Both the position numbers and the translations under genes were made by a program. A DNA stretch of 42,150 nucleotides, from the IMG/VR virus record IMGVR_UViG_3300026309_000001, positions 1-42,150 of that record, one strand, 5' to 3'. This stretch comes from a virus. Below, piece by piece: positions 23,864-30,989 of the stretch. Under the pieces are notes generated by a model that saw only the letters and a list, made by a program, of their open reading frames with translations, was not told where the DNA came from and made no database searches. Each line of letters starts with the position of its first letter. Within the stretch, counting starts at the first letter, position 1.

Positions 23864-26067
23864 GCCGGCGCAAACGCGCCCGCCGCGGCCCTCATTTCAA
23901 GCTCGCGGCGCTCCTGCGCCTGCCGGAACTCTTCGCGCATCTGTTCGAGCCGCATCTCATGCTCGAGCTTCTGTTGCGACAGGTGGGCATCGAGTTGCGC
24001 CCGCTGCTGCGCCAGTTGCGAATCGAGCTCGGCCTTGGAGCGCTGCGCCGCGAGGTCGGCCTGCAACCGCGCTTGGTCGTTGGCGCTGGCGAGCTTCACC
24101 TTCTGCTGTTCGAGCGCCATCTGCGCCTGCGCCTTTATCATCTCGGGGTCGGGCGGCGGCTGTTGCGGGGCGCCCTGGCCCGGCGGCGGCGGCTTCGAGG
24201 GGTCGGTGAAGAACGATTCCTTGAACCCGGCGTTCTCGCTGGCGCGTTCGAGCGCGTCGAACACGTTCTTGCCGTAGACCAGCGGGCCGTTCAGCCCCTT
24301 CTGCTGCTGCACGATCTGGAGTTGCGCCTCCAGGATCTCCTTCAGGTGCATCGCGATCTGGTCGCGGTTGCCGGTGCCGAGCCCGACATTGATCGAGACC
24401 TGCATCGAATTGCGCCACTGCCGCGGGTCCATCTCGACCCACTGCCCGGTGACCCGGATCACGCGCTCGCGCTGCTGGTAGCGCATGACGAGCCCGAGGA
24501 TCTTGGTGCAGAGTTCCTTGATGCCGGTTTCGGCGAAGATGCGGGCGATGAGTTCCACCCGCTGCGCCGCGGCCTGCTGCAACAGGTGCGTCTGGAGGCC
24601 CGAGCTCGATTTGTTGATGACGTCGGCGTCGATTTCCTGGTTGTGCCGGGCAACGCCGGTGCGGATCTCGCCGAGCTGGTCGAAATACTGGATGAGGGCC
24701 TGCGCCTTGTCGGCGATGAACGGCACCAGGTGCGGGACGATGCCCTCGGCCTTCTTGACCCGGATGACGCCGCCGGGGCGCGAGGTCAAGAGATCGTCAT
24801 AGGTGTTCTCGTTGGCGGCCTGGTCCTCGACGACGGTGCGGGCGTTGTTGGCGAGGTAGACGTTGTCGAGCATCTGCCGGGCCAGCACCGTCTTGATCTG
24901 CTGGAGGTCCATCACGAGGTCGGCGAGCCCCATGCCCACGAGCTTGTGCGGCATCGGGATCGGGCAGAGCGAGATCAGCGGGATGTCGTCGATCGGCTCG
25001 ATGTCGGGCTTGCCGTTCTTGGTCAGGATCACCTGGCCGTTGCCGGCGGTGACGATCTTGTTGAGTTCGGCCCTGCCGTCCTGGTCGTAATCGACCCGGA
25101 GGTAGCATTCCTCGACCCAGATTTCGCGCGCCGGCTTGTCGGTCCGCTCGGTCGTGAAGGGGAAGTCGTCTTCCTGCTCGTAGCGCGCGACCCGCTCCGA
25201 ATTGTATTGCGGCGCGTCGTAGGAGGGCAGCGCGTCGAGGCAATCGGCGTCGTAGCCCTCTTCGAGGAGGTCGGTATAGGTGCGCTCGCGGCGGTGCGCG
25301 ATGAAGGGGATGGGAGCGTTGCGCTTGGCGCGGCGGCTGACCAGCACCTCTTCGGGCGGCACGCCGTCCAATTTGATGCGGCCTTCGGTGCGCACATGGC
25401 GCAGGGTGCAATCGTAGAGCATCGCGCCTTCTATCCCGGCTTGCGGGTTGGGCGCGTCCTCGTCGATGCCGTCAGGCTTCGGCGCAGGGTAGCTCTGTTC
25501 TTCCAGCACCTCGACATCGCCCGCGGCGAGCATCGCCTGGTACTGGTCTTGTGTCAGGCCCTTGTAGTCGTTGACCTCGATGACCTCTTCGGTGTCCCAG
25601 AATACTTTGACCCAGCCGAGCTTCTGTATCAGCGCGTCCTTGATCCAGTCGTGCAGCAGCATGAAGCCGCTGTTGTCCTTGTAGAAGATGTGCGTCAGGT
25701 ATTGGGAGGCCTGGTTGGCCGCCTGCTCGTCGTTCTGCGAGGCCGGCTCGAAATCGGCGAGCTTGTCCGAGGCGCAGAAAATGCGCAGCAATGCCGGCAA
25801 GACCCACTCGACCGCCTCCAGCACCGTCAGCATCGTCACCGAGCTGCGGCCTTCGGGCGGCGTGTCGAGATCCGACATCGAGCCCTCGTAGTATTCGAGG
25901 TTCATGCGCCGGTCGGTCGAGAGCTTGCCGCCCTCGGTGCCGAGCGCCTGGTCGATCTCGCGGGCGACGATCATGCGCAATTCGCCCAGGTCCATCTTGC
26001 CGGGCTGCGGGCGCGCCAATGTGGCGCGATCCGTCTGGCTCGCGGTCGGGTCGACTTGCTCTGACAT
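23839..26067 (-). CDS. Portal protein, P22 type
   Basis: 742 residues, close to the 725 of P22 gp1. Typical features: an early RRMNLEYYEGSMSDL region, SVTMLTVLEAVEWVLPALLRIF, then PLISLCPIPMPHKLVGMGLADLVMDLQQIKTVLARQMLDNVYLANNAR and INKSSSGLQTHLLQQAAAQRVELIARIFAETGIKELCTKILGL (the crown and wing helices). A long Gln/Glu/Arg coiled coil (about 650-725) matches the barrel helix seen in P22-like portals. Its ATG shares a base with the methyltransferase stop (TGATG). It forms the dodecameric DNA gate of the head. Confidence 0.93.
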   Translation of the reverse strand: MSEQVDPTASQTDRATLARPQPGKMDLGELRMIVAREIDQALGTEGGKLSTDRRMNLEYYEGSMSDLDTPPEGRSSVTMLTVLEAVEWVLPALLRIFCASDKLADFEPASQNDEQAANQASQYLTHIFYKDNSGFMLLHDWIKDALIQKLGWVKVFWDTEEVIEVNDYKGLTQDQYQAMLAAGDVEVLEEQSYPAPKPDGIDEDAPNPQAGIEGAMLYDCTLRHVRTEGRIKLDGVPPEEVLVSRRAKRNAPIPFIAHRRERTYTDLLEEGYDADCLDALPSYDAPQYNSERVARYEQEDDFPFTTERTDKPAREIWVEECYLRVDYDQDGRAELNKIVTAGNGQVILTKNGKPDIEPIDDIPLISLCPIPMPHKLVGMGLADLVMDLQQIKTVLARQMLDNVYLANNARTVVEDQAANENTYDDLLTSRPGGVIRVKKAEGIVPHLVPFIADKAQALIQYFDQLGEIRTGVARHNQEIDADVINKSSSGLQTHLLQQAAAQRVELIARIFAETGIKELCTKILGLVMRYQQRERVIRVTGQWVEMDPRQWRNSMQVSINVGLGTGNRDQIAMHLKEILEAQLQIVQQQKGLNGPLVYGKNVFDALERASENAGFKESFFTDPSKPPPPGQGAPQQPPPDPEMIKAQAQMALEQQKVKLASANDQARLQADLAAQRSKAELDSQLAQQRAQLDAHLSQQKLEHEMRLEQMREEFRQAQERRELEMRAAAGAFAPAQPGAVAA

Positions 26068-26750
26068 CAGGCGGCGATTTTCTGGGACTTAAAGGAATCT
26101 TTATGTGCGCGTTGCGCGTCGTCGATGCGCCGGCATGCAATCTCGAAGTATCGCGGCTCGATCTCGATGCCGACGAACCGGCGGCCGAGCTGCGCGCAGG
26201 CGACGCCGGTGGTGCCGCTGCCCATGTAGGGGTCGACCACTCGCTCGGGCATGCCGGCCTGTTCGATGCACCAGCGCATCAGCGCGGTAGGTTTCTGGGT
26301 TGGGTGCTTGCGGTTTCGCTCGTCTTCGTTGCGGCCCTCTCGAATCGCCCCCTTCCAGAGGAACGAGAAGACCCGCGAGGCTCCCTTTCGGGAATGCCAA
26401 GCGAACTCGACATCAGCGAAGGTGTCGCCAAATGGTTCGTGCCGGCCGAGCTTATTCCAAGCCAGGAACCGGCCGCCCTCCGGCAGGCGCGCCCTATAGT
26501 GATCGGCGCCCCACAAGATCAGCTCGGCGGTATATTCCAGCATCCAGCTCGGATCAAAAGGGCGGTCGTCACCGATAATCGGCCGAGTGTTTCGTATCGG
26601 CACAATACCGCCGCCCGAAACCCCTTTCACAAAGCCAATGCCATAAGGCGGATCGCTGATGATCGCGAAGTCGCGCCGCAGCCTCGGCAGCACCTCGCGC
26701 GCGTCGCCGAGGTAGAGCGTCGCGTTGCCGATGGTGACTTTCTCTGTCAC
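26067..26750 (-). CDS. DNA adenine/cytosine-N4 methyltransferase (beta-type order)
   Basis: 227 residues, starting GTG at 26750 in a GTGA overlap. Catalytic motif IV is DPPY at 33-36, and the AdoMet-binding motif I is DPYMGSGTTG at 173-182, preceded by HPTQKP at 149-154. This order (IV before I) is the beta class. It methylates an exocyclic amino group in DNA. No cognate restriction enzyme is visible, so it is an orphan, probably protecting phage DNA or altering its packaging or expression. Lying between terminase-side genes and portal, it is expressed late. Confidence 0.92.
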   Translation of the reverse strand: MTEKVTIGNATLYLGDAREVLPRLRRDFAIISDPPYGIGFVKGVSGGGIVPIRNTRPIIGDDRPFDPSWMLEYTAELILWGADHYRARLPEGGRFLAWNKLGRHEPFGDTFADVEFAWHSRKGASRVFSFLWKGAIREGRNEDERNRKHPTQKPTALMRWCIEQAGMPERVVDPYMGSGTTGVACAQLGRRFVGIEIEPRYFEIACRRIDDAQRAHKDSFKSQKIAA

Positions 26751-26896
26751 TTCGCCGGCGCGCCCTTCTTCGGTGCGGCCTGCTCCAGCGCTTCGACGCG
26801 CTCCTGCAGCCGCGCCACTACGCCGACCAGGTCGTCGACGAGCCGGCGCGTGCGGGCCTGCTCCTCCTGGAGGCGGATGAGTTCTTGGGTGCTCAT
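26747..26896 (-). CDS. 49-residue coiled-coil protein
   Basis: ATG at 26896 overlaps the upstream stop (ATGA) and its own stop overlaps the methyltransferase GTG. The product is one long helix (ELIRLQEEQARTRRLVDD...ARLQERVEALEQ) with a Lys/Pro tail. The sequence looks genuinely coding and coupled. Role unknown. Confidence 0.6.
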   Translation of the reverse strand: MSTQELIRLQEEQARTRRLVDDLVGVVARLQERVEALEQAAPKKGAPAK

Positions 26897-26961
26897 GCGG
26901 CGGCCGGCATGGCGGTCCAGCCGAACAGCTGCCGCCAGATCGTGACGATTGCGAAGGTCAT
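26893..26961 (-). CDS. 22-residue coupled micro-ORF
   Basis: ATG at 26961 and stop at 26893-26895 overlap the neighbours as ATGA on both sides. The peptide (MTFAIVTIWRQLFGW...) is mildly hydrophobic. It may encode a real peptide or just carry ribosomes across to the next start. Confidence 0.35.
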   Translation of the reverse strand: MTFAIVTIWRQLFGWTAMPAAA

Positions 26962-27116
26962 ACGCGTCGGGACTGCGCGAGCAGCCACTCCGTGTAATAG
27001 GGGTTGTCGGTCGGCTTGGGCGCCGGTCGCTCGCCGTCGCGCTCTTCCAGGAGCCGGGCGACGACGCGCTCCAGCTCTTCGACGCGGCGGTCGAGCTGCC
27101 GTTCGGCGAAGGTCAC
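26958..27116 (-). CDS. 52-residue coiled-coil protein
   Basis: GTG at 27116 overlaps the upstream stop (GTGA). An N-terminal coiled coil (ERQLDRRVEELERVVARLLEE) is followed by a Pro-rich linker and a conserved-looking NPYYTEWLLAQSRR end. Function unknown. Confidence 0.55.
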   Translation of the reverse strand: MTFAERQLDRRVEELERVVARLLEERDGERPAPKPTDNPYYTEWLLAQSRRV

Positions 27117-27280
27117 GCGGCCTTGCTCGCCTTGTGGTGGGTCAGCAGCTTGACGATGCTGGCGATGGCCGGCTCGGCCTTCACGACTTCCGGCGCGATC
27201 TCCTGCGCCAGCTCGACCAGCTGGTCGAGTGTCGCGCCATACTTGTGGGCCAGCTCCATCATTGCGGCGAAGTCGCTCAT
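27113..27280 (-). CDS. 55-residue helical protein
   Basis: ATG at 27280 overlaps the upstream stop (ATGA). Helical, with DFAAMMELAHKYGATLDQLVELAQEIAPEVVKAEPAIASIVKLL, then a basic tail. The spacing resembles a small oligomerisation bundle. Function unknown. Confidence 0.55.
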   Translation of the reverse strand: MSDFAAMMELAHKYGATLDQLVELAQEIAPEVVKAEPAIASIVKLLTHHKASKAA

Positions 27281-27660
27281 TGGTAAATCTCTCCTCGGGT
27301 GGCGTTGGGTTCGTAGCGGCGCTTGAGGGCCGCGTAAGCGTCCAGCCGGTTGGCGGCGAGTTGGGCCAGGTCGGCGATCTCGCGCTGCTGCTTGCCGATG
27401 GTCTGGGCCTGCGCCCGGTGCATCCCGGCGAGGCGCTTGTAATCGGCGTCGCGCTCGTCGAGGCGCTCGGTCAGCACGCCTACCAGGTTGCGCTCGTAGT
27501 GCAGCTCTTCTCGCGCCTGGAATAGCTGGCAGTTGCGAGCCGCGAGCTGCTCGTGCGCCTCGCTCAGCATCCAGGCGTGCTTGCGGCACTCTTCGGCGTG
27601 ACGCTCCTCTGCTTCGGCCAGATCGGCGGTGTGAGCGGTCAGCGCGAGGTAAACCCTCAC
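27277..27660 (-). CDS. Charged coiled-coil protein
   Basis: 127 residues from GTG at 27660 (GTGA overlap). Almost entirely alpha-helical heptads: EAEERHAEECRKHAWMLSEAHEQLAARN, then LTERLDERDADYKRLAGMHRAQAQTIGKQQREIADLAQ. It follows the terminase gene. A packaging or assembly accessory role is possible but not shown. Confidence 0.6.
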   Translation of the reverse strand: MRVYLALTAHTADLAEAEERHAEECRKHAWMLSEAHEQLAARNCQLFQAREELHYERNLVGVLTERLDERDADYKRLAGMHRAQAQTIGKQQREIADLAQLAANRLDAYAALKRRYEPNATRGEIYQ

Positions 27661-27869
27661 CGCGGGCGCACCGGAAATTCGATGCTGAGCGCCACGCGAT
27701 CCACGCGCTCGCCGTCGCTGATCGAGACCAGGCAGCCGCACTGCTCCAGGTCGGCGAGGAGCGCGTTGAGCTTGTCGCAAGCCCGCGCCGCCTCGGCGGC
27801 GTTCTGGGCGTTGAAATCGGTCGGCGTCATGCGCAGAACTCCGTAGCTGTCGCTCAATTGTTGGTTCAT
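27657..27869 (-). CDS. 70-residue small protein
   Basis: ATG at 27869 overlaps the terminase stop (ATGA), and the stop overlaps the next GTG. A helix (AAEARACDKLNALLADLEQ type) precedes a strand pair (CGCLVSISDGERVDRVALSIEF), suggesting a small alpha/beta domain. Family not recognised. Confidence 0.55.
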   Translation of the reverse strand: MNQQLSDSYGVLRMTPTDFNAQNAAEAARACDKLNALLADLEQCGCLVSISDGERVDRVALSIEFPVRPR

Positions 27870-29228
27870 ACGATCCCCAGTTTCGGATAAGAGAGCTTCT
27901 TCGGCGCGCCGGGGTTCTTCAGCCCGTCGGCGATCGCCATCGCGGCCGAGCGGAAGCCGTCGGCCGGATGGCTGGCCCAGTCGTGCAGCGGGCGGTCGTG
28001 GAAGACCTTCCGCTTGTCGTCCCAGGCCTTGCGGTAGTTCTGCAGCCCGGCGATGCCGCGCGCGCATTTGGCGCGGTCGAAGCTGCACCGGCTCAAGAGC
28101 CCGCGGACGATGTTGATGTCCTGGTCGATGTTGTCGGTGCGCGGCAGCACGATCTGCTGCCGGTAGCCGAGTTCGGCGAGTTGCCCGGCCACGGTCTTGT
28201 CGGCGGCGACGTGCTCCGAGGCGGCGTCATGCGGCAGGCACAGCGTCCCGTATTTGTAGGGCCGCTTGTCGAGTTCCTTGGCGTACCAGCTGATATGGAC
28301 GCCGGTGTTCTCGATGTAGTCGATCAGGTGCACCGGCCCGTGCGGCCCGCCGCCGAGCAGCTGGAAGAACCAGATCGTCGTCGAGTCGCGCCGCCCCAGA
28401 TCCCAGCCGGTGTGCACCGGCAATTCTGGGATCCACGGCACCTCTTTGATGCGGACTTCAGCCTCGGCCATTTCCATCCCCTGCCCGTAATAGGAGCCGA
28501 CGACGCCGGCGGCGAAGGAGCAGAGGTATTCCTGCCGGAAGCGGTTGAGCCCGTCCTCGGGGCCGAACTCGCGGATGTATTCGCGCTCTTCGGTCTCTAG
28601 CTGCTCGGCGCTGAAAACGCCGGTGTCGGTCGCCGGCAAGAGCTGCGCGAACCAGCGCTCGTCGCGCTTGGCCTCCTCGTAGAAGGTGGCCATGTGGTTG
28701 CGGCCGCGCGGCGTCGAGATGAAGAGCGCCCAGCCGTCGTTCTCTTGCAGGATCGGCCGGATGTAGGCCCAGGCGTTGGGGTCGGCGAGCGCCCATTCGG
28801 AATAGACGACGCCGACCGGGGGCGAGCCCACGAGGCTGTTGTAGTTGTCGCTGCCGATCACCTGCCAGGTCGAGCCATTCGCCAGCTCGATCGCCATTTC
28901 CTTGTCGCGCGTCCTGACCCGGATTTCCTCGGGGAAGGCTTCGTCGATGCGGCGCTTGCCGGTGTGCGGGTTGATCGCGTCCCAGATGGCTTTGCGGGCC
29001 TGCTCGGCCTGCGGCAGCATGTGCCAGTAGCCGCCGACCCGCTGCATCATCGAGCGCGCGGTCCAGTGCAGGCAGACGTCGTCTTTGCTAACCTGCGCGC
29101 CGATGCCATACGGCAATAGCGCGCTTTCCTCCTTTCTGCAAATACCGCCACAGCGGCAGCTGATAGGAGCGGGGTCGCCAGAACTGAGGCAGTTGAATGC
29201 ACTCAGTGGCGTCAGGTTGGACGATCAT
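27866..29228 (-). CDS. terL: Terminase large subunit, frameshifted in the Walker A motif
   Basis: Two frames together encode one TerL. ATG at 29228 (TGATG overlap with TerS) gives a 46-residue start ending IAVWHRRAG at a TAG (29088-29090). The second frame continues with KDDVCLHWTARSMMQ and runs to 27866, with the ATPase motor (VVYSEWALADP Walker B region, ALFISTPRGRN coupling motif) and nuclease half (HTGWDLGRRDSTTIW, HDWASHPADGFR). In homologues I recall, HRRAGKD is continuous, so four extra bases (TAGC) appear to interrupt the ATP-binding loop. Packaging would need this repaired or bypassed. Confidence 0.85.
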
Positions 29229-29527
29229 CAGAAATTCCATAATTGCACCAGCAGCGGGCGGCCGCCCTTGGTGCCGTGCTCGACCTGGCCCAGCCGCGGC
29301 TTCTCGTAGGGCAGCGCCTTGCCGGCCGCCTCGATGCGGGTCGGCCACTCGAACAGCGGGTTCTTGTAGACGTAGGTCAGGAGCGCGTGCGCGTCGCCCT
29401 CGAAGGCGTCCTCGCCCATCATCTGAGCGATCTGCTCGCGTGCTGCCTCCGCGGCCTCCTCGCGGGCCAGCGTGCGCTTGTTCGGCGTGCCCTTGGCGCG
29501 GCCGCCGGTTTTATGTCCTTGGGCCAT
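29228..29527 (-). CDS. Terminase small subunit candidate
   Basis: 99 residues. The N-terminal GGRAKGTPNKRT basic motif followed by a helix and later PTRIEAAGKALPYEKPRLGQVEH is the usual plan of small DNA-binding packaging subunits (the 'mRIeAAkaalPYehPrl' pattern). It lies immediately upstream of TerL and shares a base with its start. It would recognise the packaging site. Confidence 0.75.
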   Translation of the reverse strand: MAQGHKTGGRAKGTPNKRTLAREEAAEAAREQIAQMMGEDAFEGDAHALLTYVYKNPLFEWPTRIEAAGKALPYEKPRLGQVEHGTKGGRPLLVQLWNF

Positions 29528-29531
29528 ACGA

Positions 29532-29759
29532 CTACGGCAGCACCCGGCCCGGCGGCGTGTAATGCCGGCGCGCGATCATCCGGGTGATCGCCTTGCAAGT
29601 CGGGCGCAGGTCGGGGCAGTCCGCCTCGCGCAGGATGTCGTCGCAGATCGCCTGCCGCTCGGCCATGTCGCCGGCGAGGCCCGCCCGCTCGGCGCGCTCA
29701 TGCGATTCCAGCGCGAGGAGGCCGTTCAGATCGGCGATGTCGCGGGCGGTCGGGGTCAT
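29532..29759 (-). CDS. Small helical protein upstream of TerS
   Basis: 75 residues from ATG at 29759, chosen for its ATGA overlap; ATG at 29774 would add five residues. Charged helices: ARDIADLNGLLALESHERAERAGLAGDMAERQAICDDILREADC, ending Arg/Pro-rich. Function unknown. Four bases separate it from TerS. Confidence 0.55.
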   Translation of the reverse strand: MTPTARDIADLNGLLALESHERAERAGLAGDMAERQAICDDILREADCPDLRPTCKAITRMIARRHYTPPGRVLP

Positions 29760-29983
29760 TTGTGCATAAGCCATCGGCCACGGAGTTCGTCCCGTTGCTC
29801 GTCTCGACAGGCCAAGATTGCAGCAACGCCCGGAACGTGCTCGGCTTCGCGCGCCTCCTCGATCGAGGTCTGCGGCAGCCGATTGATCGCGTCGAGATAA
29901 TCTAACCACGAGATCGGCTCTGGCGTCGGCCGGCGACGGCTCGCGACGAACCACGCACCGCGCGGATGTAGCGGCAGGCTCAA
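29756..29983 (-). CDS. Small protein, TTG start
   Basis: 75 residues from TTG at 29983 in a TTGA overlap with the frameshifted upstream gene. Contains PISWLDYLDAINRLPQTSIEEAREAEHVPGVAAILACRDEQRDELRGRW. Coding is supported by codon composition in this frame. Function unknown. Confidence 0.5.
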   Translation of the reverse strand: MSLPLHPRGAWFVASRRRPTPEPISWLDYLDAINRLPQTSIEEAREAEHVPGVAAILACRDEQRDELRGRWLMHK

Positions 29984-30190
29984 ACCCCGATCTCCTCGTC
30001 GAGCATCCGGTCGATGATGCGCTGCCGGGCGTCGGCAACGACGATGTTCTGCTGGGTAGATCGCGCCGGCCTCGGCGCTGCATTGCGGGCAGATGCCCGC
30101 GCCGCCGCAGTTCATCTTGGTGCCGTCGGCGCGTGCCCGGACGTGGCCGTGGCCGAGCGCCCCGGTCTGGTAGAAGCCCCAGGTGCTCAC
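29980..30190 (-). CDS. Small zinc-ribbon protein with an apparent single-base frameshift
   Basis: Starts GTG at 30190 (MSTWGFYQTGALGHGHVRARADG), with a zinc site C..GGAGICPQC. After GAIY the coding-like composition jumps to the +1 frame, giving QQNIVVADARQRIIDRMLDEEIGV and a TGA at 29980. Removing one C from the CCC at 30054-30056 joins the parts into about 69 residues. The uncorrected frame runs on but with poor third-position GC. It may be a real mutation or a sequence error. Confidence 0.55.
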
Positions 30191-30209
30191 GGTCTATTTC
30201 TCTATTTCG

Positions 30210-30224
30210 GTCTACTAAGTAGAC
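30210..30224. promoter_or_regulatory. 15-bp perfect palindrome between late genes
   Basis: GTCTACTAAGTAGAC is a 7-base inverted repeat around a central A, in the 38-base gap between two leftward genes. It is unlike the CTGC..GCAG repressor dyads. It could be a protein-binding site; no T run follows, so it is not a standard terminator. Confidence 0.35.
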
Positions 30225-30228
30225 GCGG

Positions 30229-30516
30229 TCAGTAGCGCTCGTGCCGCATGGTGCGGCTGTCGCCGTGCATCCCGGCGCCTTTCGCCGAGCTGTGGACGGC
30301 GAGGCCGCCCTTGCCCGAGCCCATGCCGTCGCGGGCGCCGCTGCGGCCTTCGCCGCCGTGGTAATTCTTCTGTCCAGGCGCCGCGCCCTTCTTCCGGGCG
30401 ATCTCGCCGATGACGCCGCCCGGCACACCCTGCGCCTTCAACTGCGCCGCGCGTCCGCCGTGGCCGAGCGCGTTGCTCTTGCCGCCGAACGAGCCGGTTT
30501 TCTTGGTGCCGGCCAT
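30229..30516 (-). CDS. Gly/Lys-rich basic small protein
   Basis: 95 residues, basic and Gly-rich: TKKTGSFGGKSNALGHGGRAAQLKAQGVPGGVIGEIARKKGAAPGQ then HGGEGRSGARDGMGSGKGG. The N-terminal 'KSNALGHGGRAAQLKAQGVP' segment is seen in several phage proteins I recall, without assigned function. Possibly DNA-binding. Confidence 0.6.
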   Translation of the reverse strand: MAGTKKTGSFGGKSNALGHGGRAAQLKAQGVPGGVIGEIARKKGAAPGQKNYHGGEGRSGARDGMGSGKGGLAVHSSAKGAGMHGDSRTMRHERY

Positions 30517-30517
30517 C

Positions 30518-30745
30518 TCACCACTCCTCGAAAATGTAGATCGCGACGTCCTTGTCGTGGTCGTGGCGGGCGCGGACGTAAAACTCCCGCTCAGCCTTAA
30601 CTGTTTCCTGGATGTCCATGTCCTTTCGCGAGGGAGGAGCCAGCCGCGACAAGCGCGGCATCGTGATGACCTCCCAAACCGCCGGACAATCCCGCATGTG
30701 GCGCTTGGTCAGATCCCAGGAGCCGCCGATGAAATACGCCAGCAC
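30518..30745 (-). CDS. Small hypothetical protein
   Basis: 75 residues from GTG at 30745, directly abutting the upstream TAG. LAYFIGGSWDLTKRHMRD, then a strand-rich end EREFYVRARHDHDKDVAIYIFEEW. Soluble alpha/beta appearance. Two bases from the next gene. Family not recognised. Confidence 0.55.
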   Translation of the reverse strand: MLAYFIGGSWDLTKRHMRDCPAVWEVITMPRLSRLAPPSRKDMDIQETVKAEREFYVRARHDHDKDVAIYIFEEW

Positions 30746-30790
30746 CTAGCAGCCCCGACCCTTGCCGCGGCCCTTCGCCTTCTTAGCCAT
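30746..30790 (-). CDS. 14-residue Lys/Gly/Arg micro-ORF
   Basis: ATG at 30790 to TAG at 30746 encodes MAKKAKGRGKGRGC between two real genes, overlapping the KTSC gene by 8 bases and abutting the next GTG. It may be a basic peptide or only a translation bridge. Confidence 0.3.
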   Translation of the reverse strand: MAKKAKGRGKGRGC

Positions 30791-30989
30791 ATGTCGCCTC
30801 GTGATCGTGGTTGGGCCGGATGATTTCGTTGAAGTAGCGGCCGGCGCTCTCGGCATCGTGAAATGCGTCGACGTGCTCAGGCCCGGCGCTCGGGTAGCGG
30901 TAGCTGCGGCCGCCGGTGAAGGTCACGACAAGGCCGTTGCCGTCGTGCTCGACGTGCTCGATGGCGCTGCTGCCGCTGATCGCTGGCAT
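30783..30989 (-). CDS. KTSC-domain protein
   Basis: 68 residues. SGSSAIEHVEHDGNGLVVTFTGGRSYRYPSAGPEHVDAF then ESAGRYFNEIIRP is the KTSC domain pattern (named for lysyl-tRNA-synthetase C-terminal-like small domains; function in phages unknown). Its start lies 67 bases inside the end of the serine recombinase gene. Confidence 0.75.
   Translation of the reverse strand: MPAISGSSAIEHVEHDGNGLVVTFTGGRSYRYPSAGPEHVDAFHDAESAGRYFNEIIRPNHDHEATYG

Noticed and set aside
23959-26064. 701-residue + strand open frame opposite the portal gene
   Set aside because: It is the antisense shadow of a clear portal protein in GC-rich DNA; its composition (Arg, Leu, Val, Asp-rich with no domain) is what the complementary frame of such codons gives.
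23839-26067. Portal gene start or end disturbed by the + strand island
   Set aside because: The portal frame is intact to its stop; only 25 bases overlap the convergent gene.
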